Shown here: piece after piece, positions 51,253-64,000 of the stretch | How positions within the stretch are numbered: position 1 is the first letter of the stretch | Layout of the letters: each line of letters starts with the position of its first letter | Origin: Strix aluco | Taxonomy: Eukaryota > Chordata > Aves > Strigiformes > Strigidae | Assembly (NCBI RefSeq): GCF_031877795.1 | Contig: NC_133939.1 | Coordinates: forward strand, 8,971,698 to 9,035,697 | Direction of reading: 5' to 3' | Length of the DNA: 64,000 nucleotides | Notes under the pieces: model-generated | What the model saw: the letters and a program-made list of their open reading frames with translations, nothing else | Database searches by the model: none | Told to the model about the DNA's origin: nothing | Made by a program: the position numbers and the translations under genes

Positions 51253-54200
51253 AGATAACATCTCTAATGCCCGTTCACTACCTCCTTGTTGTCTTCTCAA
51301 TCACAAAAAAATGATTCCCCTCTAGAGTTCAGTCTTGCATCTTCCAGTCTGCTGCTATCTCTTCTGTTCCCTGTGTCTCCTTCTTAACAAGTATGGTATT
51401 GACATTGGCCTGAGGCACCTGGGTTGGCAGTAGAACATGAGTAGAGAGAGCTTGGATTTTTGTCCTATAGTTTGTGAGGAAGATATAAAGGGGCAGGTGT
51501 TGTACTCAGTTACTTGTTTTTCTTCCCAGAAATTCCAGACTCTCTTTACTATTTATAAGGTGGTTTCATTCTCTGATAGGCAGTGCTCTGTCAGCTGTTA
51601 ATATCTTCAAGGTAATGTGAAGTATTTTTGGTATCTTCTTTTTTCCTGGCTTGCAGTGAGCATCTGCTAACCTATTCATAACCACTCCTCTACAAGGCTT
51701 TCTTTATTTTCTTGGTGATCAAGGTGTACTGGAAAAACTGAGATCTACTTTTACTCATTTTTCTATCATTTGCAATGCAGAGTGCATGAAACTGAAATAC
51801 CTAATTTTATAAAAAGCTTAATGTCAGTCATGTAAGTACTGGTGGAAAGGTGGACTAGAATTTTAGAGGTTATTCAGTGCATGACTGCTTTCCTGAGTGT
51901 GTCAGATTTTACTAAACTAGAATGTTCATTCTTGTTGCTGCTGTCTTGTTTTGTTCTGAAATAGTGCTTAGTTTTTCCGCATTGTTTCAAACTTGTTTCT
52001 ATAATGAGATAAAGATCTTACAGATAGATGTGTGTACCTGTATTTGTCTCTAATAAAACTTTTAACTATAGTGAAGTGTAATTCAGTGTATGTTTCTTGT
52101 TTATAACTCCTGAGAATTGTACCTGTTGCTTCAGTCATATCTGGAGTAAACATAACCTGTCTTCATCCCAAAACAAGTGAGTTACTTCTTTATGCAAACT
52201 GTGAAGGCCAGATGAGATCTTAACAACCCAAGTACCACAGATTGCAGTTTTGTTGTGGCTGTTCAGAGCAATCATTGTTTTTAGCTGTATAATTACAGCA
52301 GAATCTTTCCAGTAATTTCCAGCCCAAAGTAGTGTGTAGGCACTATGTGCAGCCATGTTTGTATGCCCTTCTGCCCCCTAAAAGAAAACAAATAGCAATG
52401 CCTTTTTCCTTATGTGGAAGTGATTTTATCCATTTGGGACAGCTGTGTCCACTTCTGTACTATTCAAAGCATTTCATGCAAATATTCTCTTCTACTTGAG
52501 ACTTTTTCTGTACATCTATTGCTAACAACACACATAAGCCTTTAATTAAGCTTGATGAATGGTCCCTTAGCATTCTTCTACCATTTTGTACTCTTTGTCC
52601 TTCATAAAGTAAACCTATTTCTTTTTGTATGATATCAGTTTTTTCAACTGAAATTTCAATAGTTGTCTTGATTATTGACCAAACATTTGCCAATATTTTT
52701 GTTGTGGTTTAATAAGGGTAGTGATTTGATGGAAGAAACAGTCAGCTCTCAACTGGCTTTCAAACCCTCATGAATAAAGCTTCAAAAATCCCTCAGTGGA
52801 TATTTGGTTGAAATGTTTTTTTCAAGATGTATACCAAGACAAGGCTGTCACCTGTCAGTCTGCTATAGGTATTCTGCACCTCTTTCAGATATGTAAATAG
52901 CTGCAGCTTGTGGGGGACACAGGATGGAGTTCGATGGGTTTCAAAGAGTGGAGAGAATTAAGTAAGGACATTGGTAAAGATTATGTCTCCCTTTGCTTTC
53001 TCCCCAGCCAGAACTGTGATTTTTCAGAATTTGTCATTGCTGTCTTACTAATTTTCCTGCTCAAATCAGTGGTTACTAACTCCGGCAGAAATAGAATTGG
53101 GGTAATGCTGGGCTCCACTGAAAGGGTTCACTGTGCTTTTGATGTGAATGTGAACAAATCATAGTAGTATTAGGGCTATACAGTACTTGTTTCCTTGGCT
53201 GCATGAGAGTTTTATGCTAATTATTTGTTACGGGGCATGATTTCATCTCCCAGGAAACACTAGTTTTCATTTTGTCCTTTCTCATGATGTTTGTTACAGG
53301 TTTAAGTGAGCTGGCTGGAAAAATAAAGATATTTAACTTCTCTCTTCTGTTAAAATTGTGGAAAATTTTCCTTTGGGTGACTTTATGTAACTGGCTTGCC
53401 TATACATTGTCTTATCAAGATAGATTATTTTAATTTTTCTCTCACTTAGCTTTTCTTTCTAAATCGGAAAATTCTACTGAGTAATAATCTCTATTGCCAT
53501 CTACGTGTAACCAGAGAACTTCCTTCTTAATGTTAGCTTTACTAAACTGAATGTAGTTAAGGTTCTTACCCTCTTTTATCTAGGGTTGTTTGTTTGTTTT
53601 TTTCCAGAGGTGTTTTTTTAGGAATTCCAAAACAAGCTTTCAAGAACAAATGGTATGTTGACAAAGACATTTAGGTAGGCAAAGCGAGAATAGAGTGAAG
53701 TCTGGCAATATGTTTATTCCTAGCACTGCCTCTGTGCTGCACACCTGTTCAGAGAATAACTGTAAATCAGAGGAGTCTCTTGGGTAGGGATGTCAACTAA
53801 ATCAGTGCATACTCTATGTCCTGAGGATTATTTCAGTCAAATCTGAGAAGTTTTCATTGTAAATTAGAATTCTATACTCATTTATCTGATCTAGAAGAGG
53901 CTGTTAAATAACTTAAACTGCTTTGTTTATGAGCATGCTAGAGAAGTATTTTTCTTACTATGTTTTCTTTGTTAAAAAAAAATATTTTCTTTGGTGCCTC
54001 CTTCAATTTCACATCTTGCATGGAGAGGATGGAGAAAGGGGAAAGTATCCAATATAGATTTTTTTTTTTTAAATTATTATTATTAAGGAGAAAAAATGCT
54101 AGAAACAACTCTTACCCCACTTCAACTCTTTTTGCTAAAGAATAATAGAATATTCTCAATTGCATTTGAGGCCTTTTATTTGTTTTACACTTTTATCACC

Positions 54201-57062
54201 TGACTGTAAATGCATTCTCTCTTTTGGTAAGTATATTATCTTTCTATTTTATTTAAAATTTATAAACCAAGGGCTCTGTACCTGTTATGGTGTGAGGAGC
54301 ATTTCTGACATGGTACTTTGTGTTAAGAACATATTTTTATTATTGGTGGTGGTACTGAACATAGATTGCTGGTAGTTCTGTTAGCATAACTAGTCTTTTG
54401 TTTTATTACAGTTACTATTTCCCTTCGTGACTTTCTGATGTGTTACTAAATTTCCAGACTTAGCTTCAATTTTTATTGATCTTTATCTAAAAGAAGAGAT
54501 AAAAAACATCAGTGTAGTAACTTTCAACTCAGCCTTTCTATTATCAGTTAGCTTGTCCTAAATTCTTCCTAACGTGGTATAGTCCCAAAGATCATGGGTG
54601 CTATTAAACAGTCATAGAAACATTCAACATAAACCTGTTAAAGGCTAATCTATTATCTTTCTATCAACTAGACTGAGTTTACCATGCCCTGTAGGCAATT
54701 TCAGTCTTTCTTAAATTCTTTCCTTTCATAGTGAGGAGTAATTTGGAGGTAATATTACAAGAGTGATATTCCTGGAGTGGTTTGTGTATGTAGTCTGTCT
54801 TTATATGAGTGAGTACTTGTTTGATACGTGTTCACAGGCATATGTTAGTGTTAGAAGTATGGCTTGAAGATTTCTATTGTTTCATTTGCTACACTTGATA
54901 CTTAAATTTTTTTATTGCCATTTTTATTTAATAGTCTAATTACTTTCTACTAAGGTCTCAGGGGCTTGCTTACATTATTATCTCTGTTCACATTTCCATG
55001 TGCCATGGACTACAGAACTTCTATTTTGCTTTTGTTTCAGCTGCTTGACTTTGACCTGCATGTTTAAGATAAAAAGTGGAGTACTCATTTGCATTTTGCT
55101 GCTCTTCAGTTTTCTTCTGTGCCTGCTCTTTCCTCCTTTTTAGCTATATCCCATTGTTGTAATTTGAAGCTTGGAGCAGATACCCATTTTGGAAGCCTTT
55201 TGAATTTTTTCACATTAATTTTGGAGGAAGAAAGAATATAATTTGCTCTTCAAGTGTTTGAATGCCATCTTGCATACTTGAAGAAGCTGAGATGAATTTC
55301 TCTGAATAGGCCCTAGAATCTGCCTGAATGTCTTAAACTCCACTAGGGACAGTTGGTTTGAAAAGCGATGGATTTTGCAGCCTCCCATTCAGACGTTAAA
55401 CTTGTCCAGGCAGTTAAAGGAGCTCACCATGTTAAAGAAGATGTACCATAAATTCCTCTGTCCTCAAATTCAATTTTAGTTCCCAATTTTAGCTGCCCCA
55501 CTGTCTTGAAGAGATGTGCTCCAGAACATGTGCTTTGTTTCTTCATGCAAGGATTTTGGGCCTACATATCCTAGTTTCATGGGAAAATCATGGCGTTTCT
55601 TCTCAGTTAAAGAAGGAATCTGTATATCCTTTCATTAGAAAAACTTACGTCTGTCTTTTCCCCTCTCAGATGGAGGGTGGGGGAAGTGAAACTTGAAAGC
55701 ATCTTTTAGAGTCAGAATAAAATAATGGGTTTCATGTGGATTGACAATAACAGCATATTTCATCAAGAGCTATGAAGAAAAGCTTCACAGCTTGGCCCTA
55801 GGGAAGAACAAGGGCTTGTACAGACTAGACTTCTGAAATTTCTCCTGTAGTCCACCATGACCTCCATCTTGCCCCGAGGGAACTCTTATGTTCCTGTGTC
55901 AGTCAAGCCTCCTGAACCCTTTTGACATCTTGGTGATCTTTTCTCCTGCAATTTCTCGCAATTCAGGATAACCCTTACTACCTCTCACTGTTATTCACTT
56001 ACATATCTGATTTGTGGTTTTAGCACTCTTCAGAATTATCTGACATTACAGCTTGACAGGATGCTTTCAATCAGCAGTATAAAAGCATTGAGAGCTGAAG
56101 AAATGTGCCACTTTGGAGACTTATATTCAAATTAATTTCTTGTGCCTGCATGGATTCTGAAATAAAGTTTCTTAATGTGGAAATGAAAAGGCATAAATAT
56201 GTATTTTTCCTTAAGGTGTGGTTATGAAATCCACCATCATCTTTTGTGATCAAATATCCTCCCTTTAATTGCATTTGTGAAAATCCAACAGAGTAAACAA
56301 AAATTTAATTTATTTGTGCAACAGGAACGTGATTAATGTGTATGATGATGGTACTTTGGGCAGAACAGATCCACGTTTTTCCCCTCAAATTAAATTGATT
56401 CTCGATCTGAAAAAATACAAATAAATTATTTCGTCACTGAAGGAGGAAGATATGAGGATCCCGTTGCATAAAATTATGTGATGTTAAGTCACTTTTGAGA
56501 ATATAACTATCTTTTCAATGTTGCTAGATGAGGACTTACTTTTGGGTTGTGTCTGCTCTTTTGCAACTCCTCCATATAGTAAAAGTAAAGCCTTTTATAC
56601 TTAGTCTATCTTTTGCAATAGTGTACTTGTGAAAACCAAATCTTGGGGCAATTTACACAGGTTCCATCACCTTTTTTTTTTTTTTGGTGATCTCCCAACG
56701 GAGATAAAAACTAATTGGAAGGAAAGCAAAAAGTTTTGAAACTGCAACAGAAGTATGTCTAACTGCCTGTAGTTCATGAAGAGCAGATTTCTAGCTGGTT
56801 CTACTGAACAACATGTTTTCTTCAAAAGCTTGAGATGGCTAAAAAGCCAGAAATAGCTTCACGTTTGTGTTTCTGTACCTTAATCAGGATATTTCTGTAC
56901 TTTATGGCTGATATCTACTGAATTTTGTGAATTTTTAGCAACAGGATTTTGCCTGAACTGCCTATTTTTGTATATGTGGCATTTTCCATCATATTATAAA
57001 TAAGTAGGTGCAATTTTTTCAAACACTTTTTAAAAAATATTTTTCAATTGGTTTCAATTTGG

Positions 57063-57085
57063 TTTTTCAATTTCTAATTGAAAAA
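57063..57085. repeat. AT-rich hairpin, 10-base arms
   Basis: TTTTTCAATT and AATTGAAAAA are exact inverted repeats around the 3-base loop TCT. More diverged CAATT-containing units precede it (57045-57060). AT-rich inverted repeats are common by chance in such DNA. Confidence 0.7.
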
Positions 57086-59168
57086 AGACTTTTTATATTT
57101 TATTTTTTTAACTGTTGTAGATGATTTTAGTAGATTTGCAGATTTTCTCCTGTTTAGAGTTGTCCATCTCTGTCTGGATGCTCTTAATGAATAGACAAGA
57201 GCCTATTACAGGGTACCTGATAATGCGCAATATAACTCCTAGGTTTTGGCATGAGCTGTAAATGACACCGTCTGTGGGACTCTTCCCATGGAGCTGCCAG
57301 TGCTGTGCACAGATTCCTGTTAAGTGTAATTGCTGCCTCCAAGCAGTCAGTTCAGTAACCCTGTGAGAGAAGATCCCAGAGATAAAAATCTCATTTGCAG
57401 TGATGGGTTTTTAGATCTGAAATGCTATTTCTCAGTAAAGAGAGAAGTCCTCCCAACCAAAATATACAGGAGAAAAACCAAAGAAAAGCAGTCTTTGGTC
57501 TCAGAGGAGATAGTTTGTAAGTGATAACTGAGTGAAACAGTATTATGAATTAGTTAAGCAATTCTCTTCTGTAAAGATGTCCCCAGTGGTGTTTTTACTT
57601 ATGGAAAGTTAGACTCTAAAGGAATATTTGCAAGGTTGCGGTGATCTTCAGAAAAGTCAATGCCAAGTAGAAGGAGTAAGATGAAAAGGTGTGATGATGA
57701 TATCAAGTATTTAAGAAATGCTAATACAAGACCATTTAAGTATGTAAACTGGTGTACTCAGAACAATGTCTTGGTTTATTCTTGCACACCTCAGTATCAA
57801 ACTGTAACGGGACTACAGAGGGTTTCAAAGCCTGAAAAGAAACACGTGCTAAAGGCTCTGCAGCAGCATGTCATACGTCTGAAATGAAGGCTGTGGTCAT
57901 CATAAACTGTCTGGACCTGCCTACACCATATATAAATGTGTGGTTTTAGCGGGGCTTCTTTAATGATACCTAGAAAAAGCTGGATTAGCAGCCCAATAGC
58001 TTGGAAATGTTTTCACAAAACATCATCTCCAACAGCAGCCAAGGAACACCATGCAAAGCATTGCAATAGCAACCTCTGTATTAAAGAGCACACAAGACCA
58101 TAGTAAAAATATTGCTATGTTCCACTCTGGAAACCTTTTTCTCATGACAGTCTCTGAAAATATTTTCAAATGGTTAGCTTTTGGAGAAACACTCTAGATT
58201 TAATGCCAGTATTAAAAAAACCCAAGTCTGTTGCTTAGAATGAAGGGGGATGATCTTGACCAAGTAGTTATGACACGCTTCAGTGTAGAATAGGATAAAA
58301 TTAGTATAGTCAAGAATGACTTTTGGGGTGGAATTTTTATCATTTATTCAGGATTAATACTGGAGATGCTGTGGGAAGGAAATCCTGAGCAGCAAGTGAA
58401 CTGTGCAAATGGAGCAGTAGGAGAACTTGCAGAACTGAAGCTGTCTCTTGAGTGACTTGAGCAATATGTGTAATCAGAGGATGTGCTTGCCTAGGAGATT
58501 CTTGCCACCTAGTCAGCTACATTACACTCAGATGATGGCAGGAGCCTTTTCAGGATATGCTGAAGACCTAGAATAGAGTGAAAGTAATTTTTCCTAATAG
58601 TTTAAGCTATGAGTATTCATAGAAGATAACGGCTCTGTTGTCACTCTTGTATTAATTCTTCAAAACTAATACATTGAAGTCACTAGTTTCAGTTTTCAAG
58701 TTGTACATACTAAAAAAAAAACCAAAACCCTTTGTTAAGCAGGAAGCCAGCTAGAATTTTCATGTCTGCTTGATTCTGCTTGTAATACAAGGCTTTTAGA
58801 CTGAGTCAAATTAATTTGAAGAGAAGTTTTTGAATCTGTGATAGGGTAAATTTAGTTTGTCCACTGTTTAATTTTGTGGTTTGCAAGCGTGTGTGTAGAG
58901 TTTTTACCCAGTATTTATCTCAGTGGCTACATAGGTAAAACCATAGTCTGTTTGTATGTATGCACTGCATGTAGCACTGTATGTGTCCTAAAGCAGTGAA
59001 GCATTTCTCTTTCCTTGCATCATCTGATATGAAGTAGTGCACCTGATGCCAGTTAGATTAATTGAACATGTACCTTAATTAACTCATGATACTCCTGTTT
59101 ATTCACAGAAAAAGGTAATTAATCAGTAGAAATTTGGGTCTCTTAATTTAAACAGATGTCTGATAAGA

Positions 59169-59185
59169 CCCCCCCCCCCCCCCCC
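59169..59185. repeat. C17 homopolymer
   Basis: Seventeen consecutive C, read as G on the minus strand. It can form a G-quadruplex on that strand. The exact length may be affected by sequencing error. Confidence 0.85.
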
Positions 59186-60829
59186 GTGTCAGCACTTGAC
59201 AGGTTCAGCCCAAGAAGCAGACTGCTACTAACAGCACGGAGACTGATTGGAGGGGATCTGCACCGATTGAGAATGTCATTGAATCGTAACAAATGATCCC
59301 TCTGGCCATCTGGATCCTGACAGAAAAACAGAGAGAGATCAGGTGTAACCAAGGACAGCCGAGAAAGGTGTTCTGGCAAAACAGTTGTCGTAAAAAAGTT
59401 CTAGAAGTCCTTCTCTAGTGATAATTTTGCACAAGAAAAACTAATTTATCAGTGAAAAACAAAACCTGTATAGAGAAATTAAGGGAGCATGGCCTTTTTT
59501 TCAGTGTTTTTTGCTACAAACTTCTTAGTCCAAACACAGGCCCTGTATGTCCTCTGCCAGAGTTTCCTTTTGCTCCTCAGCTGTTCTGCACTGTGCAGTT
59601 TCCAGATAGGAAAATACATTTCAGTCAAGTGGTGTGTCTGTTTTTTATAAAGCAGCTTAGGAATCTGTGGGATGGAAAGGTGTGATCTGTCTTAATAATT
59701 GTTTTTCCTTTATGTGTTGGATTATTACAGCATAACCGTACTTTTATAGATGTTGCTTTCCAGAAAACAGGTTACTGTAAAGACAGAAGTATGACTTTGG
59801 CTGCTACACAAATGACTATAGTTTCTTGTCTAATAGTAGCTGAAAATTTTTTCCTATAAATCTGTTTTCCATTTGTAATACATATTGTCTAATTAAATGT
59901 TGTCAGTTATCTACTATCTGACCTGTAGTTGTGGGAAATCCTGAGATTGAATTTATAATGGAAGAAACTGTACCATAGTGTGTGTATGTGGGATTAGCAG
60001 TTCTGAAAAAAACATCACTGTTTGTTTTCTCACTCTTTCTGCTATAATGTGAACCAATGTGGACCACAGGAAAGGTTTTTCTTAAACAGAATTCTAAGAA
60101 TTTATCTCTCTGAGTCTCTTGTTTTTTTCCTATGAAAAAGTTTCAAGTAGTTGCCTTTCTTTATTCTTGCTTCCTCATTCATGTTGACATTTGAGATAAT
60201 GTTTTCCTGGTTCTTAAAATGATACTTCAGCGAGGTGTCACCACCTTGACTAAGAGCTGTTATTCACTTAGATTGTTATTTGAAAGTAGCCTTTCATAAC
60301 GCACTATTCAGGTGGCTCTGCTTTTGTAATTGCACCATCATCCACGTGAACCGTACTGAAACCAGTTATAAACCAACAATGGAAAACATGTTGTCACTGC
60401 TTGATTTTGTTACTAGTAAATGGTGATAAAGTGTTAAGTTCAACCATGTAGGACCAGAAGGTGATGTACAAAATATAATTTGCCTGCTCGGAATTTAGTT
60501 TTCTCCTTTAAACTAACAGGAATGTCAATAACAACAGTGCCATAGCATCAAATCTGATTTAGTGGGCCCTTATTCTGTAATTAGTACTCTCTTAATTTAG
60601 CATTTGTTTTTGAGGTGGCATAGCAGTTCCCAAGGTAATCACAATGCATGTGCTTTTTTGGAGTATTTTGACGAATCAAATTCTAAAATTCAAGTCCTGT
60701 TCAACCACATCTATGAATGTTTCTACCTTTTGCACCAGACTGTGGAAGCTACATGGTCATCTTTATTTAGGGCAAGTAAAGACATAAATACCTCTATTTT
60801 TATCACCTAATGATCCCTGCTAAAATCAT

Positions 60830-60887
60830 CAAGTGACTGACTTGATGTAAAAAGTCAGTCACTTGGTGACTGACATGAAGTAAAAAG
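60830..60887. repeat. Perfect 14-base inverted repeat with overlapping direct repeat
   Basis: CAAGTGACTGACTT (60830-60843) and AAGTCAGTCACTTG (60852-60865) pair perfectly around an 8-base loop. The 22-base unit starting GTGACTGAC at 60833 recurs at 60866-60887 with two mismatches (GTGACTGACATGAAGTAAAA plus AG). No gene is next to it and no terminator T run follows. Confidence 0.85.
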
Positions 60888-62451
60888 ATATGCTTGATTC
60901 TATGGAGATTGTAGTTTTTGCCAAGAGCTCAAAAGGAAGGACAAAAAGTACGTTTGTGACTGCATGTTCATACTTTTAAAGCCTTTATATATGATAGAAA
61001 TAACAATTCAAAGGATCATAGCATTTCAAAAAATAGGTCTGGGGAAATAAAAATGCAGGTATTTTATAAACTGTGCAATAGGTAGATGATGATTTAAAAA
61101 TGTAAACCATTTTTGCCTAATCAATCAGTGCTTCTCAAAATCCTATTGGATCTTTGGCAACATATAACTATGCAAGAGAAATAACTCTAGGCTATGTTAT
61201 AATAAACTTCACTGTCATCCTTAAAAGAAAGCTTTTAGTTTATTTAGTTCTGAGGCCAACTTGTTCATTAATTTCTTACTATAACAAATACTCCCTTGAT
61301 ACCAGGTGTTCTGTTATGATTGTAGTTGTTCCCCAGATTTTTAATATGGAAATACCTCTTTATTAGAAGTACAAAGTAGTTTCCTGAAATACTGCTTTCC
61401 TTTGCTTTAGGAAAAGGGTAGGATAGGAATGAAGGAGGATTTTTCAGGTGATTGGGTAAATATAAATAATGCATTGAAATATTCAGATCAAAATTCAGAA
61501 ATGCTTGTTCAAAAATATGTAGCCATTAATCTCAGAATGGAAGTGTCATTCCTTTTTTCATATTTTCAGCTGAAAAAAGTGTCTGAGAGAAAAAAGGTGA
61601 ATTTTTTTGTTTCAAATAAGCAAACAATAAAAACAGAGCCGTGTTCTTCATACAAACTTTCCTGAAGCAATATAGCAGTAATCATTCTTCTATGTTGCAT
61701 TAATACGCCTGAAATTGTATAACAGAACATCGCATCATAAATAGTTACCTGACAATAGTGTATTTTTCTTCCATGCTCATGTTACCATATACTGGCTGAT
61801 GCTTTTTTGTATCTTATGGAAATACATTTGAGTATTTAAGCCATGTTAGCACTAACTATTTCTCTAGTTGTTTAAAATGGAGGGAAAGGGTTTTCTCTTT
61901 TAGTTCTTGTATAAAGGTTTTATGTGTTTTAAATCCTTCAGGAAATGTTTTGTGAACTCAAAATGCTTCTACTGGCTTTGATGGTCTTAAGGATCAGAAT
62001 CCACAGTTTATATCATCAAGCTATATTTGCAAATAACTGGCAAAGTAAACTAAGTGAGGTGTGAAAGCAGGTCAGGGATCTGATGCCCAGGAAAAATCAG
62101 CACTATATGTGTGTCTCCTTTCAGGATGATGTATTGATTATGCTCTGTGGTTCAGTGGTTGACTTGCAGGTAGCCAAGTCTTTGTTTTTTCTAAACAACA
62201 ATTTAAGTGGATTGCAATGTCTAGTTTAAATGAGCATATACTAGAGCTCTCTGGTCCAAGTCTGCTTCCTGGTTTTGGGCCTGTGAAACAAGTGTAGAAT
62301 GCCAGCTTCATGAGAAGCAGTGCCCTCAGTGACATTGTAAAAAGTTGTTCATTTGTTTATGGATTCTTTAGTATAAAATAAAAACAAAGCTCATTTATGT
62401 GGATGATATATATTCATTCATTATTAAGCCTTGTCTGTTTTTAAAGGATAG

Positions 62452-62512
62452 TTACTTGGTCCCGTTGTCAGCTGCATCAGATGTGCTCAACATACACGAG
62501 AAGAAGTGTGAG
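62452..62512 (+). CDS. Possible internal coding exon (61 bases), unidentified
   Basis: A pyrimidine-rich stretch (CCTTGTCTGTTTTTAAAGG) leads to AG at 62450-62451, and the block ends TGTGAG before GTAATT (donor at 62513). Joined in phase to the two bases left by the candidate exon 1, it stays open for 21 codons and reads S then YLVPLSAASDVLNIHEK. An alternative acceptor at 62445-62446 also gives an open frame. I do not recognise the peptide, and so short a match of splice sites and phase can arise by chance in 58 kb. Confidence 0.2.
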
Positions 62513-64000
62513 GTAATTGTCTCCCTGGTACTGGTCGTGACTTCCCAGTTACCAAGCTGACCCGCTTACGTCTGCACAGCACTTAAACCGCTGCAGTTGT
62601 AAAATGACTGCATATGAACTGCCCACCTTCCTCAGCATGCCTCTGTGCAAGAGGGTGGGTAAGGCACGTTTGGTTAGCCAGGCTGGAAGGGAGGATCAGT
62701 TTCTCCTACACATAATTTTCATGTTAATTTTCTGGAGGTCATATGGAGAAACTGGCTGTTTTGGTGTCTCCCTTATCTCAAACTACAAGTAGCATCCTTA
62801 GTAGAAGTGCTCATGTAGAACTACCTGAAACCCCTGCTGAGTCAAAATTCTGCATTTCTTTCACGTTAACCTCTTCAGACCAGGACTTGTTATTAGACTT
62901 CCCACAGAATCTAGCCTCAAAAATAGCTTTGGGTTTTTTTGGCTGACTGACTAGATTTAATCATAGCCTGGTAAAGTTATGAGACTTGAGGAACGTATTG
63001 TATAGGATGTGGCATTTACGTGACTTTTTTTGGAATGACTGGGATCACAGCAGTCCCCATTTCTTAGGTGTTAAAAAAAGAAAATATCTTTTTCAGGTGT
63101 GGTATGGTTAGAGTTGAAGTTGTTCAAGGAAGTTGTGGAACTTGCAACTTGCAAGCCATGTAGGAAACCTGTTAGTTTTTCAAAGGTGCTTTAACGTCTT
63201 TGCTATTGCCTTCCAGCAAATTTGTGTACTTGCTTCATTTATGAAAATTAAGTTCTTGTTATATTAAGGGTAAGATAATATCCCTAATATCAACAGGAAT
63301 CCTGTGGGAAAATTTTATTACCAGCATTTGCCTTGGGTAGTATCTTATTCCATATAATGATGAAATAGGTCTTTTTGTATTCTCTGGGGTAATTCAGAAA
63401 CATCTGCTTCACATTAACTCCTCAAAGTACTTTGTTTAAAAGAAACATATTAAAGAAACCTTTCACAGCTCTTAGTAGAGCAACTGCCTCTTATTTAGTC
63501 TTGGGCTAAGTGCTTTCCAATATGAATGATTGCTCTAGCAGCAAGGACAATTAGAGCACCATCCTGTAATAAAACAGCACCCAGTCCTATTTGCAGAGTA
63601 TTAATGGTCTGCTTTCCCAGCATGTTACAATCAAGATAATGCAAAATGAGCTGCTACTAAGAGTTCCTTGAATTTTATAATGTTTTATTATATCTCTTAG
63701 TCTTTTTGCAGTAACTGCCATAAGTGAATGAATTATAGAGATCATTGGTGGCAGAAATTTTGCAGAGGTGTATGATGATCCCCAGATCTTTGTGATTCTT
63801 GATTCCTGAGTTAATAATAATTTTGTTATTCATCAGTGTTGCTGTTATCTTGCCTCCTTTGTTTTTCAGTCAGAAAAGCTTCTGAATTTTTATTGAATGA
63901 TTTTCATGGTTCAATCTGAAATTACTTCAGAAGATAACACCAAGAGCTATTTTTAGTAACCTTCCTGTCTGGTCTTATTCCATTACCTCAGTTTCATTAG

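Larger units (their letters stand above)
51253..64000. other. Intronic or intergenic sequence, two weak exon candidates
   Basis: No gene is firmly supported. Structures seen are a 10-base-arm hairpin (57063-57085), a C17 run (59169-59185) followed by a minus-strand exon-like patch (59186-59316), a 14-base-arm hairpin with a partial direct repeat (60830-60887), and a + strand exon-like patch (62452-62512). All other frames are short and unrecognisable. Confidence 0.5.

Overview
The window looks like a piece of a bird nuclear genome, probably from a neoavian. Three things point there. Chicken-repeat-1 (CR1) LINE 3' ends appear three times with the typical avian terminal motif (ATTCTATGAT). A long solo LTR of a familiar avian endogenous-retrovirus type is present. 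A very GC-rich CpG island sits in otherwise AT-rich, low-density sequence. I see no prokaryotic genes, operons, CRISPR arrays or tRNA/rRNA genes. Nearly all open frames in the window are short chance frames in non-coding DNA.

Layout: (1) 1-5360 is AT-rich sequence upstream of a promoter with no gene I can support. (2) 5360-6610 is a CpG-island promoter with a palindromic E-box pair, GC boxes and a CRE-like site. It is followed by a candidate first coding exon (5771-5880) encoding a signal-peptide-like start on the + strand. I could not identify the gene. (3) From 5881 to the end of the window the sequence reads as a very long first intron, or intron plus intergenic DNA. It is AT-rich with few repeats. 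It holds an old CR1 relic (about 11060-11245), a solo LTR with a perfect 5-base target-site duplication (11644-12723), two young and closely related CR1 copies in opposite orientations (17826-18582 on + and 44387-45331 on -), and an older CR1 tail (50995-51252 on +). Small tandem duplications, G/C homopolymers and hairpins are scattered through it. One weak candidate for a downstream coding exon, in the right splice phase for exon 1, lies at 62452-62512.

How it works together: the only functional unit I can argue for is the CpG-island promoter driving one + strand gene whose remaining exons lie mostly or wholly beyond the window. The mobile elements are dead fragments. I found no convincing new biological system. 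The points most worth checking are the identity and reading frame of exon 1, the candidate exon near 62.5 kb, the inverted CR1 pair, and the solo LTR carrying promoter and polyadenylation signals in sense with the gene.
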